Positions 25,939 through 35,007 of a stretch of DNA of 64,000 nucleotides are shown piece after piece. The DNA lies in assembly GCA_905182555.1 (NCBI GenBank), contig CAJJBX010000013.1:83954-147953 (forward strand). Reading direction: 5' to 3'. The position numbers and the translations under genes were made by a program. The notes below the pieces were generated by a model. The model saw only the letters and a program-made list of their open reading frames with translations. It was not told where the DNA came from and did not search any database. How positions within the stretch are numbered: position 1 is the stretch's first letter; every line of letters starts with the position of its first letter. Source of the DNA: an uncultured Ilumatobacter sp. GTDB lineage: Bacteria > Actinomycetota > Acidimicrobiia > Acidimicrobiales > Ilumatobacteraceae.

Positions 25939-26949
25939 ATGCGAGTCTTCGTGACCCACAACCCCGAAGACCTGGCCGCGTACTACGGCCGTGCGCTCCC
26001 GGAGCTTCGATTGCTGACCGAGCCCGATGGCGCGCCCATCAACGTCGTACTCAACCCGCTCGACCGCGACCTGACAACACCCGAATTGATCGAAGCCGCG
26101 TCGGGCTGCGACGTGATCGTGGCACACCGCTCGACACCTGGCGAACCAGAGTTGTTCGCCGCACTCCCGTGCCTTCTCGCGTTCCTGCGGTGTGCCGTCG
26201 ACATCAGCACCGTCGACGTGGATACAGCATCAGCTGCGGGGGTACTGGTCGCGCGCGCCGACAAAAGCTTTGTTCCGTCGACCGCCGAGTTGGCTCTCGG
26301 CCTCCTGCTCGACTGCGCTCGAACCATCTCTGCGTCAACGATCGACTACCGCGACGGGAGACAGCCCCCGCAGCGACCGGGATGGCAACTGGCGGGGCAG
26401 ACCGCGGGGATCCTCGGATACGGCGCGATTGGCTCGTATCTCGCCGGCCTGCTCGCCGGGATCGGCATGCGCGTGCTCGTCCACGACCCGTTCGTCACCG
26501 ATGTCGGCGATACAGCCAAGCTCGCCGAGCGCAACCAACTCCTCACCGAGGCCGACGTTGTCTTCCCGCTCGCGCAAGCAACGCCAGAGACCGAGAACAT
26601 GGTCAACGCCGACTTCCTCGCGCAGATGAAACCGGGCGCCACACTGATCAACGTTTCACGCGGGGAACTGCTCGACGACGATGCCGTGTTCGCCGCACTC
26701 GAATCGGGCCAGCTCCGCGCCTTGGGCCTCGACGTCGGCCGTGCTGCTGACCAGCGGCCTGCTCCGCTTTTAGCAGCTCATCAGCGGTGCGTCGCCACCC
26801 CACACCTCGGTGGCCTCACTCCCCAAAACGCCGACGCTCAAGCCATGAGCAGCGTCGAGCAGATCAGCTCGATGATCGCCCGCGAGGTCCCGGCCCGATC
26901 AGTGAACGCCGACACCGCCGTGCGGCTGCACGGCCACTTCAAGAAATGA
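25939..26949 (+). CDS. D-isomer-specific 2-hydroxyacid dehydrogenase
   Basis: 336 residues. The NAD-binding domain is clear at GILGYGAIGSYLAGLLAGIG, with INVSRGELLDDDAV and the catalytic His region CVATPHLGGLTPQN. It reduces a 2-oxo acid or oxidises a 2-hydroxy acid with NAD(P). It is intact, unlike the related gene at 14789-15737. Its stop overlaps the start of the amidohydrolase gene (ATGA), which begins a tightly packed set of four. Confidence 0.92.
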   Translation: MRVFVTHNPEDLAAYYGRALPELRLLTEPDGAPINVVLNPLDRDLTTPELIEAASGCDVIVAHRSTPGEPELFAALPCLLAFLRCAVDISTVDVDTASAAGVLVARADKSFVPSTAELALGLLLDCARTISASTIDYRDGRQPPQRPGWQLAGQTAGILGYGAIGSYLAGLLAGIGMRVLVHDPFVTDVGDTAKLAERNQLLTEADVVFPLAQATPETENMVNADFLAQMKPGATLINVSRGELLDDDAVFAALESGQLRALGLDVGRAADQRPAPLLAAHQRCVATPHLGGLTPQNADAQAMSSVEQISSMIAREVPARSVNADTAVRLHGHFKK

Positions 26950-27770
26950 ACGCGACAGACGCGTGCGACACGCACATTCACTTCTACGACGAACGGTATC
27001 CGTCGGCGCCCAACGCAGTGCTGCATCCACCCGACGCGACCACTGACGACTATCGCGCAGTACAGACCGAGCTCGACCTCGAACGTGTCGTCGTGGTCCA
27101 GTCGACCACCTATGGACTCGACAATTCGTGCCAGCTCGACGCGATGGCAGCTTTTGGAGATCGTGCTCGTGGCGTCGTGGTCGTCGACGACTCACTGAAC
27201 TCCAGCGAACTCCGTCGCCTGACCACACTCGGCGTGCGCGGCGCTCGATTTCACATGCTTCCCGGAGGCGCTGTGCCGTGGGAGATGTTGGAGACCGTGG
27301 CGGCGAAGATCGCTCCGTTCGGGTGGCACATCCAACTGCAATGCAACGGCCGCGAACTCGCAGCCCGACAAGACCAGCTCGCTGCACTGCCGACCGAAAT
27401 CGTGATCGATCACATCGGCCGGTACATGCCACCCGTTCCAACCGACGACGACAACTTCACCGCACTCCTCCAGCTGGTCGAAGCTGGGCACGCATGGGTC
27501 AAGTTGTCAGCCCCCTACGAGTCGTCGACCGAACCAATTCACAACGACGATGGCGCCGAGACGAATCACGCCGACGTTCTCCCGCTGATCGACGTGCTTG
27601 TCGAACGGGTCGCCGACCGGCTGCTGTGGGCCAGCAATTGGCCCCACCCCGCGCAGTCGCCGGCGCCGTCGTCGGGCACACTCAGGACCCAGCTCGAACA
27701 ATGGCTGCCTACCGACGACCTCCGCTACCAGGTGCTCGTCACCAATCCCGACCGCCTGTATTTCTGCTGA
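26946..27770 (+). CDS. Amidohydrolase (TIM-barrel, PDC hydrolase-like)
   Basis: 274 residues. It begins CDTHIHFYDERYP (metal-binding HxH), has GVRGARFHMLP, WHIQLQCNGREL, IVIDHIGRYMPP and the late RLLWASNWPHP, all hallmarks of the amidohydrolase_2 family (for example 2-pyrone-4,6-dicarboxylate hydrolase). It hydrolyses a lactone or decarboxylates a ring-derived acid. The ATG overlaps the preceding stop. Its place between a hydroxyacid dehydrogenase and an SDR suggests a small aromatic or lactone degradation pathway (inference). Confidence 0.88.
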   Translation: MNATDACDTHIHFYDERYPSAPNAVLHPPDATTDDYRAVQTELDLERVVVVQSTTYGLDNSCQLDAMAAFGDRARGVVVVDDSLNSSELRRLTTLGVRGARFHMLPGGAVPWEMLETVAAKIAPFGWHIQLQCNGRELAARQDQLAALPTEIVIDHIGRYMPPVPTDDDNFTALLQLVEAGHAWVKLSAPYESSTEPIHNDDGAETNHADVLPLIDVLVERVADRLLWASNWPHPAQSPAPSSGTLRTQLEQWLPTDDLRYQVLVTNPDRLYFC

Positions 27771-27812
27771 ACCCGGTGCGACATAATCGCACCACAACGA
27801 AAGACCGCTGAT

Positions 27813-28604
27813 ATGACCGACCCAACCGCCGCCCCCGACACCACGTACGCCTCGTACCCGTCACTCGTTAACCGCACCGTGCTCATCACAGGCGGCGCCG
27901 ACGGCATCGGCGCTGGCATTGTCGAGCAGTTCGTTGCGCAGGGCAGCAAGGTTGCATTCATCGATATTCAAGCCGACAAGGGCAACGCACTGGTCGAGCG
28001 GCTCTCCGCAGACGCAGCACATGTGCCGCTGTTCTTCGAGGTCGACCTACTCGACATTCCTGCAACGCAGGCAGCAATTGCGTCGGCGTCCGAACAGCTC
28101 GGCGGCATCACCGTGCTCGTCAACAACGCGGCGAGCGACGACCGCCACACGTGGCAGGAGATGACGCCTGAATACTGGGACGAGCGCCTCAACGTCAACC
28201 TGCGGCACTACTTCTTCGCTATCCAGTCGGTCGCCCCAGGGATGATCGAGGCGCAGAACGGATCGATTGTCAACATTGGTTCCAGCAGCTACATGATGCA
28301 GGAAGACTTCTTCCCGGGCTACGCGATAGCGAAGTCAGGCGTCGAAGGCATCACGCGGACACTCGCCCGGACGTTCGGGCCTGACAACGTGCGCGTCAAC
28401 ACCGTCTTGCCCGGCTGGGTTGCGACCGATCGTCAGCTCACCAAGTGGTGGAGCCCCGAAGGAGAAGAGGGTACGTTGCACGACCAGGCCATCAAGCGTC
28501 GCATCTACGCTGCCGAGTTCGCGCAGATGGTGCTGTTCCTCGCGGCCGACGACGGCGGCGCGGGCACCGCACAAGATTTCCTCGTCGACGGCGGAAGAAG
28601 GTGA
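27813..28604 (+). CDS. Short-chain dehydrogenase/reductase
   Basis: 263 residues. The cofactor motif TGGADGIGAGI, LVNNAAS, the catalytic Ser (IGSSSY) and the YxxxK pair (YAIAKSGVEG) are all present; the C-terminus ends AQDFLVDGGRR. It acts on an alcohol or ketone with NAD(P). Its TGA stop overlaps the GTG start of the PhyH gene. It is 42 bp after the amidohydrolase and belongs to the same operon. Confidence 0.93.
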   Translation: MTDPTAAPDTTYASYPSLVNRTVLITGGADGIGAGIVEQFVAQGSKVAFIDIQADKGNALVERLSADAAHVPLFFEVDLLDIPATQAAIASASEQLGGITVLVNNAASDDRHTWQEMTPEYWDERLNVNLRHYFFAIQSVAPGMIEAQNGSIVNIGSSSYMMQEDFFPGYAIAKSGVEGITRTLARTFGPDNVRVNTVLPGWVATDRQLTKWWSPEGEEGTLHDQAIKRRIYAAEFAQMVLFLAADDGGAGTAQDFLVDGGRR

Positions 28605-29443
28605 ACTCCGTGGTGATTCAACACTTTGCAGCTGAGGCTTCGATCGACGAGATACATGCGGTGCTCGAACGTGATGGCGCGCTGATCATCGACGGGCTCG
28701 CATCGCACGAGCAGGTCGACGCCGTCATGGCCGAGATGCAGCCGCACATCGATGCCACCGCAGTCGGCGGCGACAACTTCACCGGCAAAAACACCCGCCG
28801 ATCCGGTGCACTGATTGCTCGATCACCATCAAGCCACGAGCTGATTCAACATCCGACCATCCTCGGCGTCACCGAGAAGCTGCTCCACAAGGCGCAGTCG
28901 TTCCAGATCCATTTGACCCAGACCATTGCGATTAGCCCGGGCTCGCCGAGCCAGTCGATCCATCGCGACGAGTGGGCCTTCGACTTCTTTGAGTTCCCGA
29001 GCGACTACCACGTCCAGTGCAACACGATCTGGGCGATGACCGACTTCACCGAAGAAAACGGCGCCACACGGCTGATCCCTGGCAGCCAGGCCGACCCGAT
29101 CGACCTCGGCCGCAAACACGAAGAGTCGGTCCCGGCCGAAATGACCAAGGGGTCATGCCTGCTCTACACCGGCAAGGTGTACCACGGCGGCGGAGCCAAC
29201 GATTCTGACGACGTCCGGGTCGGATTGAACCTGACCTACAACGTCGGCTGGTTGCGCCAAGAAGAGAACCAATACCTGTCCGTACCCGCCGACGTCGCAG
29301 CTGAATTACCCGACGAACTCCTGCGTCTCATGGGCTACCGGATCGGGGCGTACGCCCTGGGCTACATCGACGACGTGCGCGACCCAATCGAAGCCCTCCG
29401 CGGCAAATCAAACGGAGCATCCCAAGCCTTCACGAGCACCTGA
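28601..29443 (+). CDS. Phytanoyl-CoA dioxygenase (PhyH) family protein
   Basis: 280 residues. Iron ligands are HRDEW (HxD) near residue 126 and a distal His in KVYHGGGAND, with the 2-oxoglutarate Arg nearby. The frame begins upstream of 28601, but the GTG at 28601 overlaps the SDR stop and gives a typical PhyH N-terminus (RDGALIIDGL). Fe(II)/2-oxoglutarate hydroxylation is the expected chemistry. It closes the four-gene operon of dehydrogenase, amidohydrolase, SDR and dioxygenase. Confidence 0.9.
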   Translation: MNSVVIQHFAAEASIDEIHAVLERDGALIIDGLASHEQVDAVMAEMQPHIDATAVGGDNFTGKNTRRSGALIARSPSSHELIQHPTILGVTEKLLHKAQSFQIHLTQTIAISPGSPSQSIHRDEWAFDFFEFPSDYHVQCNTIWAMTDFTEENGATRLIPGSQADPIDLGRKHEESVPAEMTKGSCLLYTGKVYHGGGANDSDDVRVGLNLTYNVGWLRQEENQYLSVPADVAAELPDELLRLMGYRIGAYALGYIDDVRDPIEALRGKSNGASQAFTST

Positions 29444-29525
29444 TTCGCAGCAAATGGACCTACAGGAGACAGCCCGCAGGCTTGCGTGAAGCCGGCCCAT
29501 GCCAGCCAGGCCTCGTCGCGATCGT

Positions 29526-30680
29526 TCAGGATTTACGAACAATGACGCTGCCCACGGAATAGCCGGCGCCGAAGGAACAGATCACGCCAAGTTGGCCCGC
29601 ATCAAGATCGGCCCGATGCTTGTGGAATGCAATGACCGAACCCGCCGAGCTCGTGTTCGCGTACTCGTTGAGAATCACGGGGGCTTCGTCATTGTCAGGA
29701 ACTCGGCCGAGCACCCCCTTCGCGATCAGCTGGTTCATCTTGAGGTTCGCCTGGTGCAACCAGAATCGTCGAACCGCCGACGCGTCGAGATCAAGCGCTG
29801 CGAGGTGTGTGGTGATGTGGTGAGCAACCATCGGGCAGACCTCACGGAACACCATCTGACCGTTCTGACGGAATACCACTTCGTGCGGATCGCGTTCGTC
29901 GACCTCAGCAGAGTTGAGAAAGCCGAAGTCGTTGCGGATGTTGTTAGAGAACTGCGTTGCCAGCTTCGTGCCGAGCACTTCCCAACGGTGCGCAACGTCG
30001 CCGAGCCCGTCGGCGACCACTGCGTCAGTTCGTTCAAGCACCAGTGCGGTGCATGCATCGCCAAAGATGAAATGGAAATCGCGCAGCTCGAAGTTGTTGT
30101 GCCCGGACGTGATCTCGGGGTTGACGACCACCACGCACTTCGCCGATCCGTTTCGCAATGCATCGACCGCTGCCTGGATCGAGAACGTCGCCGACGAGCA
30201 CGCCACGTTCATGTCGTACGCCCAACCGCCAGCACCGAGTGCGTCCTGGATCTCGACGGCCACCGCCGGGTAGGCGCGCTGCAGGTTCGAGCAGCCAACA
30301 ATCACTGCATCGACATCGCTGCCTTGGCGACCAGCCTGGGCAAGGGCTTCGCGAATGGCGGGCAGGGCCATCTCGGCCTGAATGCCCAGCTGGTCTTCGG
30401 TGCGCGTTTCGAGCCGAGGCCGCATCCGGTCGGGGTCGAGCACGCCGGACTTCTCCATGACATACCGCGACTCGATACCAGAGGCTTTGACAATGAACGC
30501 CTCGTCAGGAGCGGAACGCGCCTCCACCGTGCCCGCCTCGATCTCAGCAGCGTGCGCACCGTTCCACTTCTCAACCGACGCAGTCAGCGAAGCGGCCAGT
30601 TCTGCATTGCTGATCGACTCGGGTGGTGTGAACAGACCGGTCCCTGTGATCGACACTGACGGAAAGACGAACGCAGTCAT
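29526..30680 (-). CDS. 3-oxoacyl-ACP synthase III (FabH)-like protein
   Basis: 384 residues, longer than typical FabH (about 320) because of an insert around residues 30-60 with KWNGAHAAEIEAG. The thiolase-fold triad is present: Cys in MNVACSSATF, His in FWLHQANLKMN and Asn in ILNEYANTSSAG. The start at 30680 (MTAFVFP) fits better than the longer frame. Related proteins start fatty acid or polyketide synthesis by condensing an acyl-CoA with malonyl-ACP. Whether this one serves housekeeping or secondary metabolism is unclear. Confidence 0.88.
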   Translation of the reverse strand: MTAFVFPSVSITGTGLFTPPESISNAELAASLTASVEKWNGAHAAEIEAGTVEARSAPDEAFIVKASGIESRYVMEKSGVLDPDRMRPRLETRTEDQLGIQAEMALPAIREALAQAGRQGSDVDAVIVGCSNLQRAYPAVAVEIQDALGAGGWAYDMNVACSSATFSIQAAVDALRNGSAKCVVVVNPEITSGHNNFELRDFHFIFGDACTALVLERTDAVVADGLGDVAHRWEVLGTKLATQFSNNIRNDFGFLNSAEVDERDPHEVVFRQNGQMVFREVCPMVAHHITTHLAALDLDASAVRRFWLHQANLKMNQLIAKGVLGRVPDNDEAPVILNEYANTSSAGSVIAFHKHRADLDAGQLGVICSFGAGYSVGSVIVRKS

Positions 30681-30753
30681 ATTGCAGAAGCTACGCACCT
30701 ACCCACCGGTAACCCCGCTCGTGAAAAATGACCCACTGCCTGAGGCGGACGAA

Positions 30754-31353
30754 TTAGTGCAGGAGGTGCGAACGAACCAGGCCGCGGAGCATGTCGATAC
30801 CAATGCCCTTGGATGCGCTGACCCAGACAATGTCGCCCTTCTCCAGCTGGCACCCCGCCGCAAGTTTGTTCTTGCGCGTCGCTCGCTGAGAGGACTTGAC
30901 CTTGTCGTGCTTCGTGGCGACGACCGTGTGCGGGACCTCGCTCTGACGCAACCAGTCGAGCATTTGCTGATCGAGCTTCGTCGGGCCAATTTCGCCGTCG
31001 ATCAGGATGAAGACCATCACCAGGTAGTCGCGCTCGAGGAGGTAGCCCTCGATCATTGCGGGCCAGTCGCGGCGCACCGATTTGGACGCCTTGGCATACC
31101 CGTAGCCGGGGAGGTCGACGAGTGTGCCGAGGCCATCGCCCTCGTCGAGGCTGAATAGGTTGATCAGCTGCGTCCGTCCAGGGGTATTGGACACACGGGC
31201 GAGTTGCTTGTGGTTGGCGAGTGCGTTGATCAGTGAGGATTTGCCCACATTTGATCGACCCACGAACGCAACTTCGACGGTTGCCTCGGGCAAAGTATCG
31301 AGCCGCGACGCCGACTCGACAAACGAGATTTGCAGGGGCCTTCCAGAACTCAC
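30754..31353 (-). CDS. engB: Ribosome biogenesis GTPase EngB (YihA/YsxC)
   Basis: 199 residues. G1 is GRSNVGKSSLINAL, G3 is DLPGYGYAKASK, G4 is TKHDKVKSS and G5 is VSASKGIG; the switch I region NTPGRTQLINLF is characteristic of EngB. The GTG at 31353 gives the family N-terminus. It binds GTP and helps assemble the large ribosomal subunit. It is followed by the FabH-like gene after a 73-bp gap. Confidence 0.93.
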   Translation of the reverse strand: MSSGRPLQISFVESASRLDTLPEATVEVAFVGRSNVGKSSLINALANHKQLARVSNTPGRTQLINLFSLDEGDGLGTLVDLPGYGYAKASKSVRRDWPAMIEGYLLERDYLVMVFILIDGEIGPTKLDQQMLDWLRQSEVPHTVVATKHDKVKSSQRATRKNKLAAGCQLEKGDIVWVSASKGIGIDMLRGLVRSHLLH

Positions 31354-31536
31354 CCCACAAACCTCGCAGGTAATTGAAGGAAAAGTGCAAGATGGGCATG
31401 CGACGATGGTTTTGAACGCTGACAACCACACCGTCGGTTCGACCCCGAGACGACGGTGGCAGCGCGGCACAGCGACCTACGAAAGTGAAGCCTGAGACCT
31501 TGGTCCTGTGCGCGAACGCGACCGGACGCGACGGTC

Positions 31537-31782
31537 TTACCCACTGACGAGCGAGGCCAACGCCCAGACCGCTGCCAGGAGGCCGATCCCGGAGTACAGC
31601 AGGGATCGGCCGACGGGAGCGCGTTCGAGGTGTCCCTCGTCGAGCTGCCGTTCGGGCGGACGCACCACTGCCATGAAGTTGCCGACACAGAGCGCGGCAC
31701 CAAAAGCGAGCACAAGGTACGCCAGCAGATCTTCGCCGAGGAACATGCAGAACAGCATGCCGAACATTGCGGGCAACGCCAC
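31537..31782 (-). CDS. Small two-helix membrane protein
   Basis: 81 residues from the GTG at 31782 (an ATG at 31767 is also possible). It has a first helix FGMLFCMFLGEDLLAYLVL continuing into AFGAALCVGNF and a second, YSGIGLLAAVWALASLV, joined by a short charged loop (VRPPERQLDEGHLERAPVG). The gene is divergent from the VOC gene at 31830. No family is recognised. Confidence 0.6.
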   Translation of the reverse strand: MALPAMFGMLFCMFLGEDLLAYLVLAFGAALCVGNFMAVVRPPERQLDEGHLERAPVGRSLLYSGIGLLAAVWALASLVSG

Positions 31783-31829
31783 GGCAGGCCGCCAGCACCC
31801 TGACGTCGTGGATGCGCGAGACTGATGCA

Positions 31830-32399
31830 ATGGGGTTCCATCACGTTGCACTCGCCACTCACGATGCTGTGGCAACCCACGAGTTCTACACCCAGGTGAT
31901 GGGCTTTGAATTGGTCAAGGTCCACGTCGGCCCGACCCCGAACACCACAGGTGCCGCAAACCACGCCGGATTCAGTAAGCACTTTTTCTACGCAACAAAC
32001 ACTGACGTTGAGGATCGCGACGATGCCGACCGCGATCTGATCGCGTTCTGGGAAATCCAAGACGAGTCCCTCGGCGACTATCAGGTGAACATCAATGCGG
32101 CCGCTGGCCTGCCGGGCTGGGTCAACCACATTGCCTTCGACGCCCCGTCCCGTGAGGCTCTCGACCGTCATCGCGCACGCTGGCAACAGCACGGCCACCG
32201 GGTGATCGAAATCGATCACGGCTTCTGTTCCTCGATCTACCTGGGCGACCCATCCGGCAACATGGTCGAGTTCTGCCTCACGACTCGGTCGTTCACCGAC
32301 GCCGAGCGCGCTGATGCGCTCGCCAAGCTGCAGGCCCCGCAGCCCGAGTTCGACGCTGATCCGACGATCATCGTGCACGACGCCCTCACCCCCGCCTGA
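31830..32399 (+). CDS. VOC-family (extradiol/glyoxalase-fold) protein
   Basis: 189 residues. It has two VOC modules: MGFHHVALATHDAVATHEFY, then WVNHIAFDAPSREALDRHRA and YLGDPSGNMVEFCLTTR. Predicted metal ligands are His5, a His in the second module and Glu near residue 149. The ATG at 31830 matches the fold start. The C-terminal tail (EFDADPTIIVHDALTPA) is longer than usual. Extradiol ring cleavage or isomerase activity is possible but not decided by sequence. Confidence 0.82.
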   Translation: MGFHHVALATHDAVATHEFYTQVMGFELVKVHVGPTPNTTGAANHAGFSKHFFYATNTDVEDRDDADRDLIAFWEIQDESLGDYQVNINAAAGLPGWVNHIAFDAPSREALDRHRARWQQHGHRVIEIDHGFCSSIYLGDPSGNMVEFCLTTRSFTDAERADALAKLQAPQPEFDADPTIIVHDALTPA

Positions 32400-32465
32400 T
32401 CAGCCGCATCGACCGGCGCTTCCAGCACTGAAATATTCCCGGCAACGCCTGTGACTTCTATTTCA

Positions 32466-32493
32466 TTGCGCGCACAACCATTGTGGTTACAAT
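32466..32493 (+). promoter_or_regulatory. Promoter with overlapping dyad for the azoreductase gene
   Basis: TTGCGC (32466) and TACAAT (32488) are spaced by 16 bases, a fair -35/-10 pair. Within it, AACCA and TGGTT (32477-32489) form a short dyad that could be bound by a redox-sensing repressor. The azoreductase ATG is at 32501. Confidence 0.35.
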
Positions 32494-32500
32494 TTCATCC

Positions 32501-33091
32501 ATGTCCAAGCTCCTCCGTATCGATTCCTCCGCACGCACCGCCGATTCCGTCAGCCGCCAGCTCTCCGATCGACTCATCAACCGCATTGCCCCCGACGCCG
32601 ATGTCACCGTCCGTGATCTTGCTGATGGCATCCCCCTCCTCAGCGAATCAACGCTTGGCGCCATGTGGACCCCCGAAGCAGACCGCACCGATGCACAGAA
32701 TGCCGAACTCGCTGACGCCAATACGGCGATTCAAGAACTGTTTGACGCCGACACCATCGTGATCGGCCTCCCGATCTACAACTTTGGCCCGCCCGCCGCA
32801 CTCAAGGCTTGGGCCGACCTCGTCGCACGCGCCGGAACGACCTTCCAGTACACGCCAACCGGACCCGAAGGCCTCATTCCAAACAAGCCGGTCTACGTGA
32901 TCGTCGCATCGGGCGGCGTCCCCGTCGGCTCGCCAATGGACTTCTCGTCCACCTGGCTCACAACTTTCCTCGGATTCCTCGGCCTCACCGACGTCACCGT
33001 CGTCGCTGCAGACCAACTGAACGTCGATCCCGAAGGTGCGCTCACAGCCGCCAAGGAGCGCGTCGACGCAGTCCAGCTCGCGGCAGCCTGA
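32501..33091 (+). CDS. FMN-dependent NADH-azoreductase (AzoR family)
   Basis: 196 residues. It has the flavodoxin-like start KLLRIDSSARTADSVSRQL, the FMN site IGLPIYNFGPPAALKAWAD, and VYVIVASGGVP. This family reduces quinones and azo dyes with two electrons from NAD(P)H and protects against thiol and quinone stress. The ATG at 32501 is preferred over that at 32483. A strong 20-bp-arm hairpin lies 30 bp after the stop. Confidence 0.92.
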   Translation: MSKLLRIDSSARTADSVSRQLSDRLINRIAPDADVTVRDLADGIPLLSESTLGAMWTPEADRTDAQNAELADANTAIQELFDADTIVIGLPIYNFGPPAALKAWADLVARAGTTFQYTPTGPEGLIPNKPVYVIVASGGVPVGSPMDFSSTWLTTFLGFLGLTDVTVVAADQLNVDPEGALTAAKERVDAVQLAAA

Positions 33092-33121
33092 CAACGAGAC
33101 AGGAACACCCCAAGCGGTTCG

Positions 33122-33162
33122 CGAGAGCGGTCACACTGTGCCTGGCACAATGTGACCGCTCT
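33122..33162 (+). terminator. 20-bp-arm hairpin downstream of azoreductase gene
   Basis: GAGAGCGGTCACACTGTGCC at 33122-33141 pairs with 33143-33162 across a single T, with one G-T-type mismatch. The core CACACTGTGCCTGGCACA also occurs at 13350. It could be a bidirectional terminator or a dispersed element. Confidence 0.6.
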
Positions 33163-33314
33163 CCACTTATGAGGTGGCCCAGTCCGGCGGAGTGAATCGC
33201 AATCCTGCGCAGCCGGCCGTTCTTGGGTTCACCGGGTTCATCACTTTCAGGCAGCTGACTGCCAGCTGCATCTATTTTTGCGAGAACTCATCGACAGTCT
33301 GGAAAGATTTCATA

Positions 33315-34586
33315 ATGGATCTCGATCATGCCGTTCAAGCTGCCCGAACTGCATACGCGACGGCCCGGCCCCAAAGTGCTGGCTGGGCCGATCGCGCCCG
33401 CCGCGTTCTGCCGGGCGGCAACACGCGGTCGGTGCTCCAGTTCGATCCGTTTCCATTCCGCGTCGAACGAGCACAAGGTCGCTTGCTCTTCGACATCGAC
33501 GGGTACGAGTACCTTGACCTGCTCGGCAACTACACCGCCGGCTTGCTCGGCCACTCCCCTGAACCCGTCTTCGCCGCCGTACGTGCCGCGCTCGGACGCG
33601 GCTGGTCGCTCGGCTCTGTACACAGCGACGAGGTCCGGCTCGCCGAGTTGATTGTCGATCGTTTTCCGTCGATCGACCAGGTGCGTTTTACCAACTCCGG
33701 CACCGAGGCGAACCTGATGGCTCTCGCCGTCGCCACCCATCACACCGGTCGTTCGAAGATCGTGGTGTTCGAGAACGGATACCACGGCGGCGTCATCACC
33801 TTTGGCTCAGGCCCGAACCCGGTCAATGTGCCGCACGACTGGCTGATCCTTCCCTACAACGATGGGGCAGCTTTCGAGGCGGCGATGGACCAGCACGGCG
33901 ACCAGGTCGCTGCCGTGCTCGTCGAGCCGATGCAAGGTTCGGGTGGCTGCATTCCGGGCGACCCCGACTTCCTCGCCGTGCTTCGCTCCGCGTCCACTCA
34001 GCACGGCAGCGTGCTCATTTTCGACGAGGTCATGACCTCCCGACTCTCCGTCGGTGGCGCGCAAAAACAACTCGGCATCACACCCGACATGACCACACTC
34101 GGCAAGTACCTCGCCGGAGGGCTCAGCTTCGGCGCCTTCGGGGGCCGAGACGACCTCATGGCTGCGTTCGACCCACGCCGCGGCGGCACACTTGGCCATG
34201 CCGGCACCTTCAACAACAACGTGGCGTCAATGGCAGGTGGCGTTGCAGCGCTGACTGAAGTCCTCACTGCCGACGTCCTGAACGCAACGAACCATCGAGG
34301 CAACGACCTCCGCAACCGCCTCAACGCGGTCTTCGCCAACCACCAGATGCCAATGTGCGTCACGGGCGTCGGCTCCCTCATGAACATCCACGGCATCGTT
34401 GGCCCGGTCGACTCTGCGAACGATCTCGCCGGCGCCGACGACCGTCTCAAGGAGCTCCTCTTTTTTCACCTTCTCGCCGCCGGCATTTACACCGCGCGCC
34501 GGGGTTTCATCGCCCTCTCGATCGAGATCACCGACGAAGATGTCGACCGAGTCATTGCCGAAGTCGAGTCGTTCTGCATGCCATAG
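33315..34586 (+). CDS. Class III aminotransferase (glutamate-1-semialdehyde aminomutase-like)
   Basis: 423 residues. PLP-enzyme signatures are FTNSGTEANLMALAVA, the acidic site LIFDEVMTSRLSVGG and the Schiff-base Lys in TTLGKYLAGGLSFGAFGG. A start at the ATG at 33315 gives the family N-terminus RARRVLPGGNTRSV. The sequence is closer to the amino-acid aminomutase/transaminase branch than to HemL of haem synthesis, because GSA aminomutase would normally sit with haem genes. It is preceded by a 33163-33314 leader with no clear feature. Confidence 0.88.
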   Translation: MDLDHAVQAARTAYATARPQSAGWADRARRVLPGGNTRSVLQFDPFPFRVERAQGRLLFDIDGYEYLDLLGNYTAGLLGHSPEPVFAAVRAALGRGWSLGSVHSDEVRLAELIVDRFPSIDQVRFTNSGTEANLMALAVATHHTGRSKIVVFENGYHGGVITFGSGPNPVNVPHDWLILPYNDGAAFEAAMDQHGDQVAAVLVEPMQGSGGCIPGDPDFLAVLRSASTQHGSVLIFDEVMTSRLSVGGAQKQLGITPDMTTLGKYLAGGLSFGAFGGRDDLMAAFDPRRGGTLGHAGTFNNNVASMAGGVAALTEVLTADVLNATNHRGNDLRNRLNAVFANHQMPMCVTGVGSLMNIHGIVGPVDSANDLAGADDRLKELLFFHLLAAGIYTARRGFIALSIEITDEDVDRVIAEVESFCMP

Positions 34587-34602
34587 CCGACCAATCGGTT
34601 GC

Positions 34603-34998
34603 TCAAAACTCTGTCTCGAAAACGGTTCGCTTCATCTCGCCCTCTTCAGGTTCGGCGCCCCACAGCGCAGAGAAAGAGCCCTGCAACCGCCGCGAGGCGT
34701 GCAGTTGGCGGTAGCCAATATTTTCTGCGATCGTCGCCATGACCGCAATGCCAATGTCTGACCAACGCCCATATTTGTGAAACGAAACATCCTCGACAAA
34801 CAGCACCGCGAACTCAAGCGACACCAGACAAAACGCAAATCCAGCACCGCCGGCGATTTGCCCGAAGACTTCGGCCGCTGGTCCAACCAGTTCGAAGACC
34901 GAGTAGCAGAGCAACGCAGTCACACCGATGCGGCCGTGTCGCGAGTTGAACATCATTCCACGGAGCTTCGGTCGTTCTCTTTGACAACGACTCCGCAA
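34603..34998 (-). pseudogene. C-terminal remnant of a family-2 glycosyltransferase
   Basis: About 110 of the 131 residues show the C-terminal features of membrane-bound GT2 enzymes: NSRHGRIGVTALLCYSVFEL, hydrophobic helices (GGAGFAFCLVSLEFAVLF) and ENIGYRQLHASRRLQGSFSA, which is like the ENFGYRQLxxxWRLxG terminus of these proteins. No catalytic GT-A domain precedes it, because the upstream sequence meets the divergent D-aminoacylase gene. It is most likely a truncated leftover. The family assignment rests on pattern memory. Confidence 0.5.
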
Positions 34999-35007
34999 GA
35001 CTGTGGC

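Noticed and set aside
29499..30659. Long plus-strand reading frame opposite the FabH-like gene
   Set aside because: It is a high-GC shadow frame. The minus strand carries all catalytic motifs of the synthase.
33174..33314. N-terminal extension of the class III aminotransferase
   Set aside because: The extension has a Cys-rich, non-conserved look, and the family begins at the ATG at 33315.
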